This document shows positions 44,838 through 53,972 of a stretch of 64,000 nt of DNA, one piece after another. Position 1 is the stretch's first letter; each line of letters opens with the position of its first letter. Made by a program: the position numbers and the translations under genes. Origin of the DNA: an uncultured Bacteroidota bacterium (lineage in GTDB: Bacteria > Bacteroidota > Bacteroidia > Chitinophagales > Chitinophagaceae); contig CAIVEH010000236.1 in the NCBI GenBank assembly GCA_903904855.1, positions 20,819-84,818 on the forward strand, in the 5' to 3' direction. The notes beneath the pieces were generated by a model. That model made no database searches and was not told the origin of the DNA. It saw only the letters and a program-made list of their open reading frames with translations.

Positions 44838-45941
44838 TCAGGCTAGTTCTATTAGTAAAGAGGTAATGTAGCAATTTTCTTCCACTCCCGATCTGAGCGT
44901 GTATTTACCAGGGAAAAGAATATCCAGTCGTTTCTTAAGATTACTCAGACCTATACCTTCATTCTTTTCAAGCTTATTACTGGTATCGGCTTTAAAGCTG
45001 TTCCTGGAATTTATACTCAGAACATTACTGGTAATCTCAAACCGGTAATCTATAAAATAATCATTGCTGATAAAACCGGTACCGTGCTTAAATACATTTT
45101 CCAATACCGCAATCCATAGAAGCGGAGGTAAGTTGTAAGGGGCATCAGCACTTATTTTAAAATGCAGATTCTCTTTACTGGTCAGGCGCAACAATTCCAG
45201 ATCAATATAGGCCTCCATTACTTCCTTTTCTTTAGAGAAAGTAACTTCCTGTGTATTCGATTCATACAGTAAGTAACGAAGAATTGAAGATAACTTGGCA
45301 ACCACTTCAGGCGCTAGATCTGATTTCATTACTGTAAGCGAGTAGAGATTATTTAGCGTATTGAACAGAAAATGCGGGTTGATCTGGCTTTTGAGAAACT
45401 TCAGTTCCGCCTCCACTTGTTTCTTCTGGGCTTCTTCACTTTTCCTTTTCTGGCGGCCATAATCCTGCATATACCAGGCAATAGAAAATACTGCGGTGAA
45501 AGTGATTAACGAAAAAAACCAGCTTATTGCCTGCAGCAACAGAATCCAGCGGGTAGGGTAAAAAATGCGTAAGGCGTTTATAACAGATACATCTTCCATC
45601 TCAACTTTCGGGAAATGAACAGTTAGCATTTCGAAAAAGACCGACATTGCCAGGCCTGCGAGGTAGGTAAGTGGCAACAACAAAAAGAAGTATTGCCGGT
45701 ACTTTTTCAATATAAAATACCGGGGTATGAGGAAGAGATTATTGATATAAAGAACGGATGCTATTAATAAAGTGGTCGTTATTCTGAACAAGAGGTACCA
45801 GCCCTGAGGGTAGAAGTACTCTGCCCTCCTTCCATAAAAATTCAGGCCAAATTGGAGCAGCAGGATCAACATCCAGAAATACAGATTGAGCGCCATTCTG
45901 CCAGACAGAAATTTAAATATTTGTTGCATTGAGCGGTTCAT
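44838..45941 (-). CDS. LytS-like sensor histidine kinase
   Basis: A kinase of about 367 residues from ATG 45941. Four hydrophobic helices (about residues 15-160) form the sensor part. The His_kinase phosphoacceptor region reads ELKFLKSQINPHFLFNTLNN, where PHFLFN carries the phospho-His. The HATPase part has LLWIAVLENVFKHG and GIGLSNLKKRLDILF. This LytS/YehU-type kinase phosphorylates the LytTR regulator encoded 3 bases downstream. The signal is unknown. The reading frame is open upstream to a TTG at 45959. Confidence 0.95.
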   Translation of the reverse strand: MNRSMQQIFKFLSGRMALNLYFWMLILLLQFGLNFYGRRAEYFYPQGWYLLFRITTTLLIASVLYINNLFLIPRYFILKKYRQYFFLLLPLTYLAGLAMSVFFEMLTVHFPKVEMEDVSVINALRIFYPTRWILLLQAISWFFSLITFTAVFSIAWYMQDYGRQKRKSEEAQKKQVEAELKFLKSQINPHFLFNTLNNLYSLTVMKSDLAPEVVAKLSSILRYLLYESNTQEVTFSKEKEVMEAYIDLELLRLTSKENLHFKISADAPYNLPPLLWIAVLENVFKHGTGFISNDYFIDYRFEITSNVLSINSRNSFKADTSNKLEKNEGIGLSNLKKRLDILFPGKYTLRSGVEENCYITSLLIELA

Positions 45942-46023
45942 ACATACAAAGGAGCACAATAAACGGTTAAACAGGAAATATTATACACCAAATTGCAAAA
46001 ATCAGGGACGAAATTATTTTTTG

Positions 46024-46049
46024 AGTCAAAAATCGGGTTAGTCAAAAAT
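46024..46049. promoter_or_regulatory. Direct repeats AGTCAAAAAT, candidate LytTR-binding site
   Basis: AGTCAAAAAT occurs at 46024-46033 and again at 46040-46049. The pair lies in the 187-base divergent region between the LytTR two-component operon and the serine hydrolase genes. LytTR regulators typically bind two direct repeats on one face of the helix. The 16-base period here is shorter than the usual two turns, so this remains a candidate. Confidence 0.4.
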
Positions 46050-46128
46050 ATAGCGTGTTTGGTGTAATAAATTATTTCAGCCCTTTTTTCATGGCTTGCT
46101 TTGTATCCGAAACAAAAACCATAAAAAA

Positions 46129-47562
46129 ATGAAAAAACTATTAATTACTCTGTTTGTATGCAGCACTTTCCATTTAATGGCCCAGTCACCTTCTGATGCC
46201 TATATTGAAAGTATAATGGATGCCGGCAAACTACCGGGAGCCGAAGCCGTAATCATTAAGAACGGATCATGGGTTTATGACCATGGCTGGGGATTAGCTG
46301 ATATACCCGGGAGCAAACCTGTAACCAGGCATTCGGTATTTATGCTGGCCTCAGTTTCAAAAACAATGATAGCCACTTCACTGATGATGCTATGGGAACG
46401 GGGCGCATTCCGTCTGGATGATAATATCAACCATTACCTGCCATTTAATGTTATTAATCCTTCTCATCCGGAAGATTCAATTACTTTCCGTACGCTGGTA
46501 ACCCATACATCTTCCATACAAGACAATTTGTTTGTTCTGGACAGCATTTATGTTTACGGAGATTCTCCTGTTTCGCTTGATTCTTTTTTACGTAATTATT
46601 TTGTCCCTGAAGGCAGCTATTATGATAGGCCACGTAATTTCTACACTTATCATTCAGGCATAGGTTACAATTATTCCAACATTGGGGCTACGCTAGCAGC
46701 CTATCTGGTTCAGCGGATTTCAGGAGATGATTACAGCCATTTCTGCGATACTGCAATCTTTGAAAAGCTATGTATGGATCATACATCCTATCTGCTTTCC
46801 GGATTCTCAGATACATCACTAATCGCCAGGCCTTATTCCTGGAATGGCTCCGGGTATGATGATGACGGACTATATGGTTATCCCGATTATCCGGACGGGC
46901 AACTCAGGACAGATATCACGGCATTGAGCAGGTTTATGACCATGTATATGCAGTATGGGGTATACAACGGCACCCGGCTGCTGGATAGCACTACTGTGGC
47001 GCTTATTATGAGCACTCAATACCCGTCATTCCCTGGCCAGGGAATTATTTTCGGGGCACGTACCATCCCGGGCGGAGATATTTTATGGGGTCATTATGGA
47101 GGAGATGCAGGTGCAAGTACGGCGATGTGTTTCAGTTATATTAAAAAAACAGGGGTTATCGTCCTGACAAACGGGGATGGGCAAAACACCATTTTTACTC
47201 AAAAGATCCTAGACACACTCTATCATTATGGACAGACAATATCTCCCGGCCCTTCAGATACTTTTCCGGCATGTACATGGTTTCCGGCTGACATAAATAA
47301 TCCAGCAGAAGCCGTTTCAAATCAACCCGATATATACCCAAATCCGGTAAACGACAACCTTACAATCAACATGGGAGGCTCTGCCTTACCCATTGGTATT
47401 ACATTAACTATAACAAATATTTTGGGAGTCACTCTATTTGAACTCAAAGATTTCAAAGGTGCCCAGGCAGATATCAATACTACTTTGTTTACCCCAGGCT
47501 TGTACTTATTAACTATACAAAATGGTAATCAGAAAACCGTGTCAAAATTTGTAAAAAACTAG
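46129..47562 (+). CDS. Serine hydrolase (class C beta-lactamase-like) with a type IX sorting domain
   Basis: A protein of about 477 residues from ATG 46129, where the signal peptide starts (MKKLLITLFVCSTFHLMAQ); the frame is open from 46096. The penicillin-binding fold shows SxxK as SVSK (S75-K78), YxN in YNYSNIGA and the KTG-equivalent HYGG. This is the fold of AmpC-type beta-lactamases, D,D-peptidases and esterases. The last 75 residues are a type A sorting domain (IYPNPVNDNLTINMGG, ending GNQKTVSKFVKN), so the enzyme leaves the cell through the type IX system. A paralogue without a sorting domain follows. Substrate unknown. Confidence 0.93.
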   Translation: MKKLLITLFVCSTFHLMAQSPSDAYIESIMDAGKLPGAEAVIIKNGSWVYDHGWGLADIPGSKPVTRHSVFMLASVSKTMIATSLMMLWERGAFRLDDNINHYLPFNVINPSHPEDSITFRTLVTHTSSIQDNLFVLDSIYVYGDSPVSLDSFLRNYFVPEGSYYDRPRNFYTYHSGIGYNYSNIGATLAAYLVQRISGDDYSHFCDTAIFEKLCMDHTSYLLSGFSDTSLIARPYSWNGSGYDDDGLYGYPDYPDGQLRTDITALSRFMTMYMQYGVYNGTRLLDSTTVALIMSTQYPSFPGQGIIFGARTIPGGDILWGHYGGDAGASTAMCFSYIKKTGVIVLTNGDGQNTIFTQKILDTLYHYGQTISPGPSDTFPACTWFPADINNPAEAVSNQPDIYPNPVNDNLTINMGGSALPIGITLTITNILGVTLFELKDFKGAQADINTTLFTPGLYLLTIQNGNQKTVSKFVKN

Positions 47563-47605
47563 CAGCAATAATTCCAACCATTAACCAGTTATTTAACCAC
47601 AAAAA

Positions 47606-48946
47606 ATGAAAAAACTATTAACACTGGCACTGGTCGCCACATCGCTCGCCACCGCCACCGCTCAACCAACAAAAGCTAAACTTGACAGCCTCATGGATTT
47701 TTATGACCGGGAGTACCATTTCAACGGAGTAGCCCAAATCTCCTGGAAAGGAGAAATACTTGTGGAGAAGGGTTATGGCTATAAAGACGTACCCAACCAG
47801 ATAAGAAATGATAAAAACACCATCTTTATGATAGGCTCCAACACCAAGCAGTTTACTTCGGAAGTAGTACTGATGCTGATAAAAGAAAACAAAATGGCGC
47901 TTGAAGACAAACTGAGTAAATATTTCCCTGAATATCCCAGCGGAGATAAGATCACTATTAAGAATCTGCTGACGCATACTTCAGGCATATTCAATTATAC
48001 CGAAGATACAACCCGGCAAACCAATATGTTGCGGCCGATGGACCGGAAATCATTGATGGCTTTATTTGAAAATAAACCACTCGAATTTACTCCAGGTGAT
48101 ATTTTTCAATACAGCAACTCCAATTATATTCTGCTTGGGTTTATTATTGAGCAGATTACAGGTAAAAAATATGAACAGGTGGTAAGAGACAGGATTTTAA
48201 CACCGCTTGGCATGTCCCATTCCGGATTCGATTACGTACATCTGCAGGATACAAACAAAGCTTCCGGTTATTATACTATCCAGGGTGAACAATACAATCC
48301 TGCACCAGTTTCAGACTCTACCGTAACATTTGCAGCAGGTGCACTCTACAGCAATTTAACAGACCTGTTTAAATGGCACAATGCCCTGATGAATTACACC
48401 TTACTCCCCAAAGAATGGCAGGAAAAGGCCTTTGTGCCATTTAAAGGTGTGTACGGATATGGCTGGATGATTGATACAGTTTATGGTAAGAAAACCATTG
48501 GTCATACGGGTGGGGTACCGGGATTTTATACCTACGAAATGCGTATTCCGGAAGATGATGTTTGTATATTGCTGCTGCAGAATTGCCTTCAGCCGGCAAT
48601 GGACAATAACACCATCTGTGTGCATATATTGAAGGCAATGTATAAAAGCGATTATAAGCTCCCTGAGCCTAAGAAATTTGTAACAGTTGATAACAACTTA
48701 TTGCAGCAATATACCGGTGTTTACCAGGTTATGCCGGGTTTTACTTTAACTATTTCGGTAAAAGAGAATGGACTGTATGCACAGGGAACAGACCAGGATG
48801 AATTTGAAATGAAAGCCGAAAGCGAAGCGAAATTTTACAATAAAACTGTTGGAGCTGGTATAGAGTTTAAAAAAAATGAATCAGGAAAGGTGACTAAACT
48901 GATACTATCGCAGGGAGGGCAAAAGATACCGGCATCAAGAATATAA
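47606..48946 (+). CDS. Serine hydrolase (class C beta-lactamase-like)
   Basis: A 446-residue protein with a signal peptide (MKKLLTLALVATSLATATAQ). Active-site motifs are SNTK (S78-K81), YSN in FQYSNSNY and HTGG in KKTIGHTGGVPGFYTYE. After the catalytic domain, residues 345-446 form a small beta-domain (LQQYTGVYQVMPGFTLTISV) of the kind found in many Bacteroidota serine hydrolases. It lies 43 bases after a related gene that carries a sorting domain. This one lacks it and should remain in the periplasm. Both are divergent from the LytTR system. Target peptides or esters are unknown. Confidence 0.94.
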   Translation: MKKLLTLALVATSLATATAQPTKAKLDSLMDFYDREYHFNGVAQISWKGEILVEKGYGYKDVPNQIRNDKNTIFMIGSNTKQFTSEVVLMLIKENKMALEDKLSKYFPEYPSGDKITIKNLLTHTSGIFNYTEDTTRQTNMLRPMDRKSLMALFENKPLEFTPGDIFQYSNSNYILLGFIIEQITGKKYEQVVRDRILTPLGMSHSGFDYVHLQDTNKASGYYTIQGEQYNPAPVSDSTVTFAAGALYSNLTDLFKWHNALMNYTLLPKEWQEKAFVPFKGVYGYGWMIDTVYGKKTIGHTGGVPGFYTYEMRIPEDDVCILLLQNCLQPAMDNNTICVHILKAMYKSDYKLPEPKKFVTVDNNLLQQYTGVYQVMPGFTLTISVKENGLYAQGTDQDEFEMKAESEAKFYNKTVGAGIEFKKNESGKVTKLILSQGGQKIPASRI

Positions 48947-48973
48947 GAAAGGAGGAGAAATAGATGTATTTTT

Positions 48974-49004
48974 ATAACGGATAGTGATATCCGTTATTTT
49001 TTTT
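48974..49004 (+). terminator. Intrinsic terminator of the serine hydrolase pair
   Basis: ATAACGGATA, loop GTGA, TATCCGTTAT followed by TTTTTTT forms a perfect 10-bp stem 27 bases after the stop of the second serine hydrolase. Confidence 0.92.
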
Positions 49005-49099
49005 GATGACTATGGCCCTTAATTTCTCGGCTATTGACTTTTCCTGGCACCAATAAAATCTTTAATTTTAACATGGATTAGTTTGCTTAATTTTGCAAC

Positions 49100-49453
49100 A
49101 TGCACCGGTATATTTTAAGTATCTTATTTATTCTATCCTTCTCGTTTCCGCAACAGTTACTGGCTGGCAGCCATGATGTTGTTACAGGGAAATTTACTGT
49201 AAATGGCGTTTGTGAAAAATGCAAAAAAAGAATAGAAGAGGCAGCCTATATTAAGGGTGTAAAATATGCTGACTGGGATGTGGACAACCATCAGCTTACA
49301 GTAAAATATGACTCTTCAAAAACCTCGCCTGATCTTATACTGCAAAGTATTGCTGCTGTTGGTCATGATGCCGGTAATATCAAGGCCACACAGGCTGCTT
49401 ACGAGAAACTGCCAGCCTGTTGCCACTACAGGGATGGAATAAAAAAGCATTGA
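49100..49453 (+). CDS. Heavy-metal-associated (HMA) domain protein
   Basis: A 117-residue exported protein with signal peptide (MHRYILSILFILSFSFPQQL). A single HMA domain follows (about residues 30-95), with metal-binding GVCEKCKKRIEEAAYIKGVK (C38, C41) and YDSSKTSPDLILQSIAAVGH. A C-terminal CC-H motif (ACCHYRDG) may add ligands. HMA domains bind copper(I) or similar soft metals. A TonB receptor gene begins 4 bases after the stop, so the pair probably handles metal at the outer membrane; such pairs recur in Bacteroidota. Confidence 0.92.
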   Translation: MHRYILSILFILSFSFPQQLLAGSHDVVTGKFTVNGVCEKCKKRIEEAAYIKGVKYADWDVDNHQLTVKYDSSKTSPDLILQSIAAVGHDAGNIKATQAAYEKLPACCHYRDGIKKH

Positions 49454-49457
49454 AGCT

Positions 49458-51722
49458 ATGAACAAGCGTGCAGTCGGGGTCTTATTGATTTGCTTACTTA
49501 TTGGGGCTAATGTTAGTAATGCGCAACAAGTCCGGAATGTAACAGGAACCGTCAGGCTGATAAATAACAAAGGTGCAAAAGAGCTGGCAGAAGGGGTTAC
49601 GGTGGCAGTTCCTGGCACTGAGTTGGGGAGCTTTACAGATAAAGATGGTCTGTTTACACTAATTATTCCCGACAGTATCCGACTTCTTGTAGCCAGTTTT
49701 GCCGGCTATGTTCCAGATACAGTTTTGCTGAAACCAGGCATCAATGAATATAATATAGACCTCAAGTTGACCCATTCTTTGAAAGAAGTGGTTATCAGCG
49801 AAAGGGTGAAGACAACCGAAATGAGCCTTCTTGATCCGCTCAATACCCAAAAGATAGGCGGCAATGAACTACTGAAAGCAGCCTGCTGCAACCTGAGCGA
49901 GAGTTTTGAAACCACACCTTCGGTAGATGTTTCGTTTACTGATGCGGTTACCGGCTACAAGCAGGTGCGTATGCTGGGGCTGGCTGGCCCTTATACCCTT
50001 ATAACACAGGAGAATATTCCGGACCTGCATGGACTGGCGGCTATAAGCGGGCTTAGCTATACTCCCGGTCCGTGGATAGAAAGCATGCAGCTGACCAAGG
50101 GCACAGGTAGTGTGGTAAATGGTTTTGAGAGTGTGGCCGGGCAGATAAATGTGGAATTGCTGAAGCCGTTTGATGGAGAAAAATGGTTTTTCAATCTTTA
50201 CCAAAGCTCGCAGGGGCGCACAGAGGCAAATGTGAATTACAGGCATAAATTTGGTAAAAAACTGGCGACCAACCTTATGGTTCATGCCAGTAGCCAGTAC
50301 CTTAAACTGGACCAGAACAGTGATCACTTTCTCGACCAGCCGCTGGGCAGCCAGTTCAATATACTCAACCGGTGGATCTGGAATGCCCCTAAAAACTGGA
50401 TGTTTCAGGCGGGGGTGAAATTTCTTTATGCCCAGGGAACCGGGGGTGAATGGAATTATAAAGCCGGCGACCCTCAAACACCAGGCAACCCATGGGGTTA
50501 CCAAAGCACTACACTGAGAACTGAAGAATGGGCAAAAATTGCAAAAATTTTCAACAGGCCGGCGACAAGTATCGGGCTGCAACTCTCGAATATAAACTAC
50601 TACCAGGATGCCACTTATGGGCCCCGTGAGTATACCGGGTTGCAGAACAGTGTTTATGCCAATCTGATTTTTCAAACCTATATCAGGAGCACAAATAATG
50701 TGATAAAAACCGGCCTCAGCGCCATGTGGGATGTTTATAATGAGCAATTTGACCAGATCACTTATACCCGGAATGAACAGGTGCCGGGTGTATTTTGCGA
50801 GTATGCCTGGAGTTATTCGGATAAGTTTAACCTCATAGCCGGGTTGAGAGGTGATTATGATAATATTTATGGGGCTTTTGCCACACCCCGGTTGCATGTG
50901 CGCTATGCTCCATTTAAGAGAACAACATTCAGGGCATCGGCCGGGAGGGCGCAACGGACTGCCAATATATTTGCTGAGAATATGGGCTTTATGGCCAGCA
51001 ACCGGCAATTCAGTATAGAAAACCATGAACAGGGAGCGGCTTATGGCCTCAACCCTGAAGTGGCCTGGAATACGGGTGTTAACCTCACTCACAAGTTTAA
51101 GATAGGGCTGAGGGAAGCGGTATTGGGTCTGGATTATTACTATACCTGGTTTCAGAGCCAGGTGGTTGTGGACCTGAATTACCCGGGTTTTCTGAGTTTT
51201 TATGATCTGCAGGGCAGGTCGTTTGCACATAGTTTTTCTGCGCAGTTCGACTATGAACTGATTCATAAACTCAATATCCGCCTGGCATACCGGTATTATG
51301 ATGTAAAGACTACCTATACCGGGGTGCTGCAGGAGAAGCCATTGGTGCCTGCTAACCGTGCATTTATAAATGTGGATTATGCCACAAGGAATAAATGGAA
51401 ATTTGACTATACCATACAGGGTGTGGGGACCCAACGAACCCCGGGGGTAACCCATAATCATATAGGACTGGACCCCGGCGGTGTGAACCGATCGCCTGCC
51501 TACCTGGTGATGAATGCCCAGATTACTAAGGTATTCTCGGATGTTTTTGAAGTTTACCTAGGTTGTGAAAACCCGCTCAATTATATGCAGCATGATGCCA
51601 TTATTGAGGTGGCAAATCCATTTGATCCTAAGTTTGATGCATCGCTGATATGGGGGCCGATGATGGGGCGGAATGTTTATTCAGGGTTGCGGTACAGGAT
51701 TAAGGAAAAATTGGTAAAGTGA
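49458..51722 (+). CDS. TonB-dependent receptor, metal-linked
   Basis: A 754-residue receptor of usual length. Parts in order are a signal peptide (to NVSNAQ), a carboxypeptidase-regulatory-like domain (about 25-105, VTVAVPGTELGSFTDKDGLF), a TonB-box region (LKEVVISERVKTTEMS), a plug with ESFETTPSVDVSFTDAVTGY, then LGLAGPYTLITQENIPDLHG, and a 22-strand barrel. The plug has an early CC motif (AACCNLSESF). The gene starts 4 bases after the HMA protein gene, so it may import copper or another metal, possibly with a carrier. Metal identity is inference. Its TonB and ExbBD partners are encoded elsewhere. Confidence 0.95.
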   Translation: MNKRAVGVLLICLLIGANVSNAQQVRNVTGTVRLINNKGAKELAEGVTVAVPGTELGSFTDKDGLFTLIIPDSIRLLVASFAGYVPDTVLLKPGINEYNIDLKLTHSLKEVVISERVKTTEMSLLDPLNTQKIGGNELLKAACCNLSESFETTPSVDVSFTDAVTGYKQVRMLGLAGPYTLITQENIPDLHGLAAISGLSYTPGPWIESMQLTKGTGSVVNGFESVAGQINVELLKPFDGEKWFFNLYQSSQGRTEANVNYRHKFGKKLATNLMVHASSQYLKLDQNSDHFLDQPLGSQFNILNRWIWNAPKNWMFQAGVKFLYAQGTGGEWNYKAGDPQTPGNPWGYQSTTLRTEEWAKIAKIFNRPATSIGLQLSNINYYQDATYGPREYTGLQNSVYANLIFQTYIRSTNNVIKTGLSAMWDVYNEQFDQITYTRNEQVPGVFCEYAWSYSDKFNLIAGLRGDYDNIYGAFATPRLHVRYAPFKRTTFRASAGRAQRTANIFAENMGFMASNRQFSIENHEQGAAYGLNPEVAWNTGVNLTHKFKIGLREAVLGLDYYYTWFQSQVVVDLNYPGFLSFYDLQGRSFAHSFSAQFDYELIHKLNIRLAYRYYDVKTTYTGVLQEKPLVPANRAFINVDYATRNKWKFDYTIQGVGTQRTPGVTHNHIGLDPGGVNRSPAYLVMNAQITKVFSDVFEVYLGCENPLNYMQHDAIIEVANPFDPKFDASLIWGPMMGRNVYSGLRYRIKEKLVK

Positions 51723-52164
51723 AGGTTGCAAAGTGCGAATTTACCCATACATAAATAAAAATCCTCTTCTGAAATTCTCCCATATCTACGGCACTCTTCT
51801 CCCATGGGGGTTAATATTATTGAGTTACCTGATAGGTGGCCCGGCAACTCTCTCCGAAGAACCGGGATACTCTACTTCGAGAAACAGTCTGGCAGGCCTC
51901 CAATATTGCCCCAATATCATTCACACCCTACCCTAATGAAAAAATTGTGTGTGGATAATTTTTGGTCGTAAAAACAGCTGAAAGTCTTTACTGTGGCTGA
52001 TATTACTATAATGTAAATTTCCTATTGCACCCTATTTTACACCCTACTCAGTCGCAAGTGGTTAGTCACAAGTCGAAAGATCAATATTATCTTTATTAGA
52101 TGCAAACCACAATTCATATATTGTAATTTTTTATTTTTTATTTCGAATTATAGTAGCCAATTAT

Positions 52165-52216
52165 GCTTCAGTTTTGCTTCAATACACTTCAAAAACGCTT
52201 CAATTTTCTTCAAAAA
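52165..52216. repeat. Imperfect GCTTCAA/CTTCAAAA tandem repeats
   Basis: The sequence alternates GCTTCA, GCTTCAA, CTTCAAAA, GCTTCAA, CTTCAAAA with short AT-rich spacers of 3-5 bases. This gives a period of about 9-12 bases over 50 bases. Function unknown. Confidence 0.5.
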
Positions 52217-52352
52217 TTTCATGTTTGCAGTTGCAAGATTTGAAATGTCAACTAGTTTATTTTCAGTATATTATACTTTATAAGTATGATTTTCAGAAAA
52301 AATAATTCAAGAAATGATTTTATTTGTTAATGCATATTCTATTATCTTGGTT

Positions 52353-52396
52353 CGATGGGCGTTGCCCATCGCTATGGGATGATGGCCCTACAGGCC
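52353..52396. repeat. REP-like hairpin repeat
   Basis: CGATGGGC, loop GTT, GCCCATCG forms a perfect 8-bp stem, followed by CTATGGGATGATGGCCCTAC with a second weaker GGCC stem. I recall closely similar hairpins scattered in other Bacteroidota genomes, which would make this a REP-type interspersed repeat. That recall was not checked. Confidence 0.55.
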
Positions 52397-52441
52397 GATT
52401 CCGGGTTGCAATTGAGTTGTATCGAAGAATCCATTTAAAAA

Positions 52442-52528
52442 CTTCCCACTTGCTTCACTGAACTTCCCATTTGCTGCACAAAATTGCACATTTGCTTCCC
52501 ATATTACTTGCCACTCGCTGCCCACTTT
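52442..52528. repeat. Imperfect tandem repeats of about 21-24 bases
   Basis: Near-copies of ACTTCCCACTTGCTTCACTG follow each other four times (TTCCCACTTGCT, TTCCCATTTGCT, GCACATTTGCT, GCCACTCGCT) with small changes. They seem to be a decayed tandem array. No coding potential is seen. Confidence 0.5.
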
Positions 52529-53009
52529 GACCTAAAGTTTCCCAATTTTGCAATCTGAATGGAGAAATTATTGATTTTCATTTATTTAGTTTTTATTGCA
52601 CTAAATTTGCTTAGACCAGCCCATAATAACGGGATTTTTAACTCATTACAGGTACGTCGGCAAACTCAGTACAGGCCCAGTCTATTTTGAAACCTTAATT
52701 GATTATTCAATTTAATTTGGCAAAATAAGATTTTTTGACTTATTCTGGCATAAAGGTAAGATGTATATTCCATATTTCCAAATAAAATGGATTATTTATT
52801 TTGTGATAAAGTATTGAGGGGGGATTAGGAGCTGATTATTGCGTTAAAGTGTAACAGGATTTGTGGTAACTTCAGATTCAATACCCTGGGCGCCTAGTCC
52901 TTCGTTGGCGCACATGCTGTATGTACCAGACTACAACTTTAAGGGTACGGCAGCGAGACGCTGAGACCAGTGTGAGGGCTTTGCTACTTGAGCCAGTCCA
53001 TCCTATCCT

Positions 53010-53030
53010 GAGACGCAGGCACTGCGTCTC
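53010..53030. repeat. GAGACGCAG hairpin repeat
   Basis: GAGACGCAG, loop GCA, CTGCGTCTC is a perfect 9-bp stem, followed by TACC. A related half (GCGAGACGC) lies near 52951. Stems of the GAGACGC...GCGTCTC kind are frequent interspersed elements in several phyla, so this is probably a mobile or REP-like relic. Confidence 0.55.
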
Positions 53031-53361
53031 TACCCAAGCAACAAATCTGATGTTATAGGCTAGAGTTGGTGTCTGAACCATGATTTGCTTGATTAAATGA
53101 TTTTCATGAATTTGGCAGCCCCCCATCCCCCCGATTCCATAGGGTAAACTAAACCCCAGGGCAGGTATAATGGACATTCTCATATGAACTGTACTCTTTA
53201 CCTTCGATTCCTAAGGGCAGGACATTAGCGAGATATTGCTGAAGCGTGCTATGGCCACTGAAGCCAGATAGATAATCGGCTGCCCGGACCCAAAACCTTT
53301 TAATTTTTCATCCCGTCATGAAGCAAATAATTCTACAGATGTAATTTGGTACCTTTGTCTT

Positions 53362-53763
53362 GTGAATGATTTCTCTTCGGAAATAAGCTACAAAACAGCG
53401 CGCAGCGGCGGCAGTGGCGGCCAGAATGTGAACAAGGTGGAAACCATGGCCGAGGCGCTGTGGCATGTGGCGGGGTCGGTATATTTTACAGATGAGGAAA
53501 AACAACTGATACAACATAAGCTAGGCAGCAAAATAAATAAAGACGGCTACCTGGCGGTAAAGTGCAGCGAAACCCGCTCTCAGCTCGAGAACAAACTGAT
53601 AGCCCGCCAAAAGATGGAGGAACTGGTGGCTAAAAGCCTGGTAATACCCAAGAAACGCAAGGCTACAAAGCCATCGAAAGCAGCTAAGGAAAAAAGGCTG
53701 GAGCGCAAGAAAATGGAATCGGCAAAGAAAGAGATGCGCAGGCCTCCGGCTATAGATGGGTAG
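53362..53763 (+). CDS. arfB: Peptidyl-tRNA hydrolase ArfB (ribosome rescue)
   Basis: A 133-residue protein with the GGQ motif of release factors (RSGGSGGQNVNKVET, Gly-Gly-Gln at residues 19-21), then LIQHKLGSKINKDGYLAVKC. The tail is very basic (PKKRKATKPSKAAKEKRLER), as needed to occupy the mRNA entry channel. This is ArfB/YaeJ, which frees peptides from ribosomes stalled on mRNA without a stop codon. The start is GTG 53362; in-frame codons upstream contain no ATG, and the conserved N-terminus begins right there. Length is normal. Confidence 0.95.
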   Translation: MNDFSSEISYKTARSGGSGGQNVNKVETMAEALWHVAGSVYFTDEEKQLIQHKLGSKINKDGYLAVKCSETRSQLENKLIARQKMEELVAKSLVIPKKRKATKPSKAAKEKRLERKKMESAKKEMRRPPAIDG

Positions 53764-53972
53764 TGTTATTTTGCTAAAAAAGAGTACACAATTTCATATT
53801 TGCCAGAGCGCAGATTTGATAACTTTTAAAAAGTTGTCAAATCTTATTATATGCTTAGTGTCTAACGTTTCACAAAGAAAATTCGGAGGTGATTCCATTT
53901 TAATTATTTGCCATTTCTTATTTCATCGCACTACTTTTTATAACTTAGCCATCATAAATCAGCTACCTTATT

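Larger units (their letters stand above)
51723..53361. other. Gene-poor region of 1.6 kb with hairpins and decayed repeats
   Basis: No open frame here looks like a gene: composition is AT-rich and codon patterns are absent. Visible features are REP-like hairpins at 52353 and 53010, two groups of short imperfect repeats (52165-52216, 52442-52528) and stretches of short sense-like frames near 52855-52965. The region looks like an intergenic island with remnants of mobile or duplicated DNA. Confidence 0.6.

Noticed and set aside
49869..51461. 530-residue frame on the minus strand
   Set aside because: It is opposite the TonB receptor gene, which has all expected motifs. The antisense product shows no family pattern.
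51733..51936. 67-residue frame after the TonB receptor gene
   Set aside because: There is no signal peptide, motif or coding-like composition. It is kept as part of the gene-poor region.
52878..53183. 101-residue minus-strand frame over the GAGACGC hairpin
   Set aside because: Composition is unlike the neighbouring genes and the frame contains the hairpin repeat; more likely a relic than a gene.
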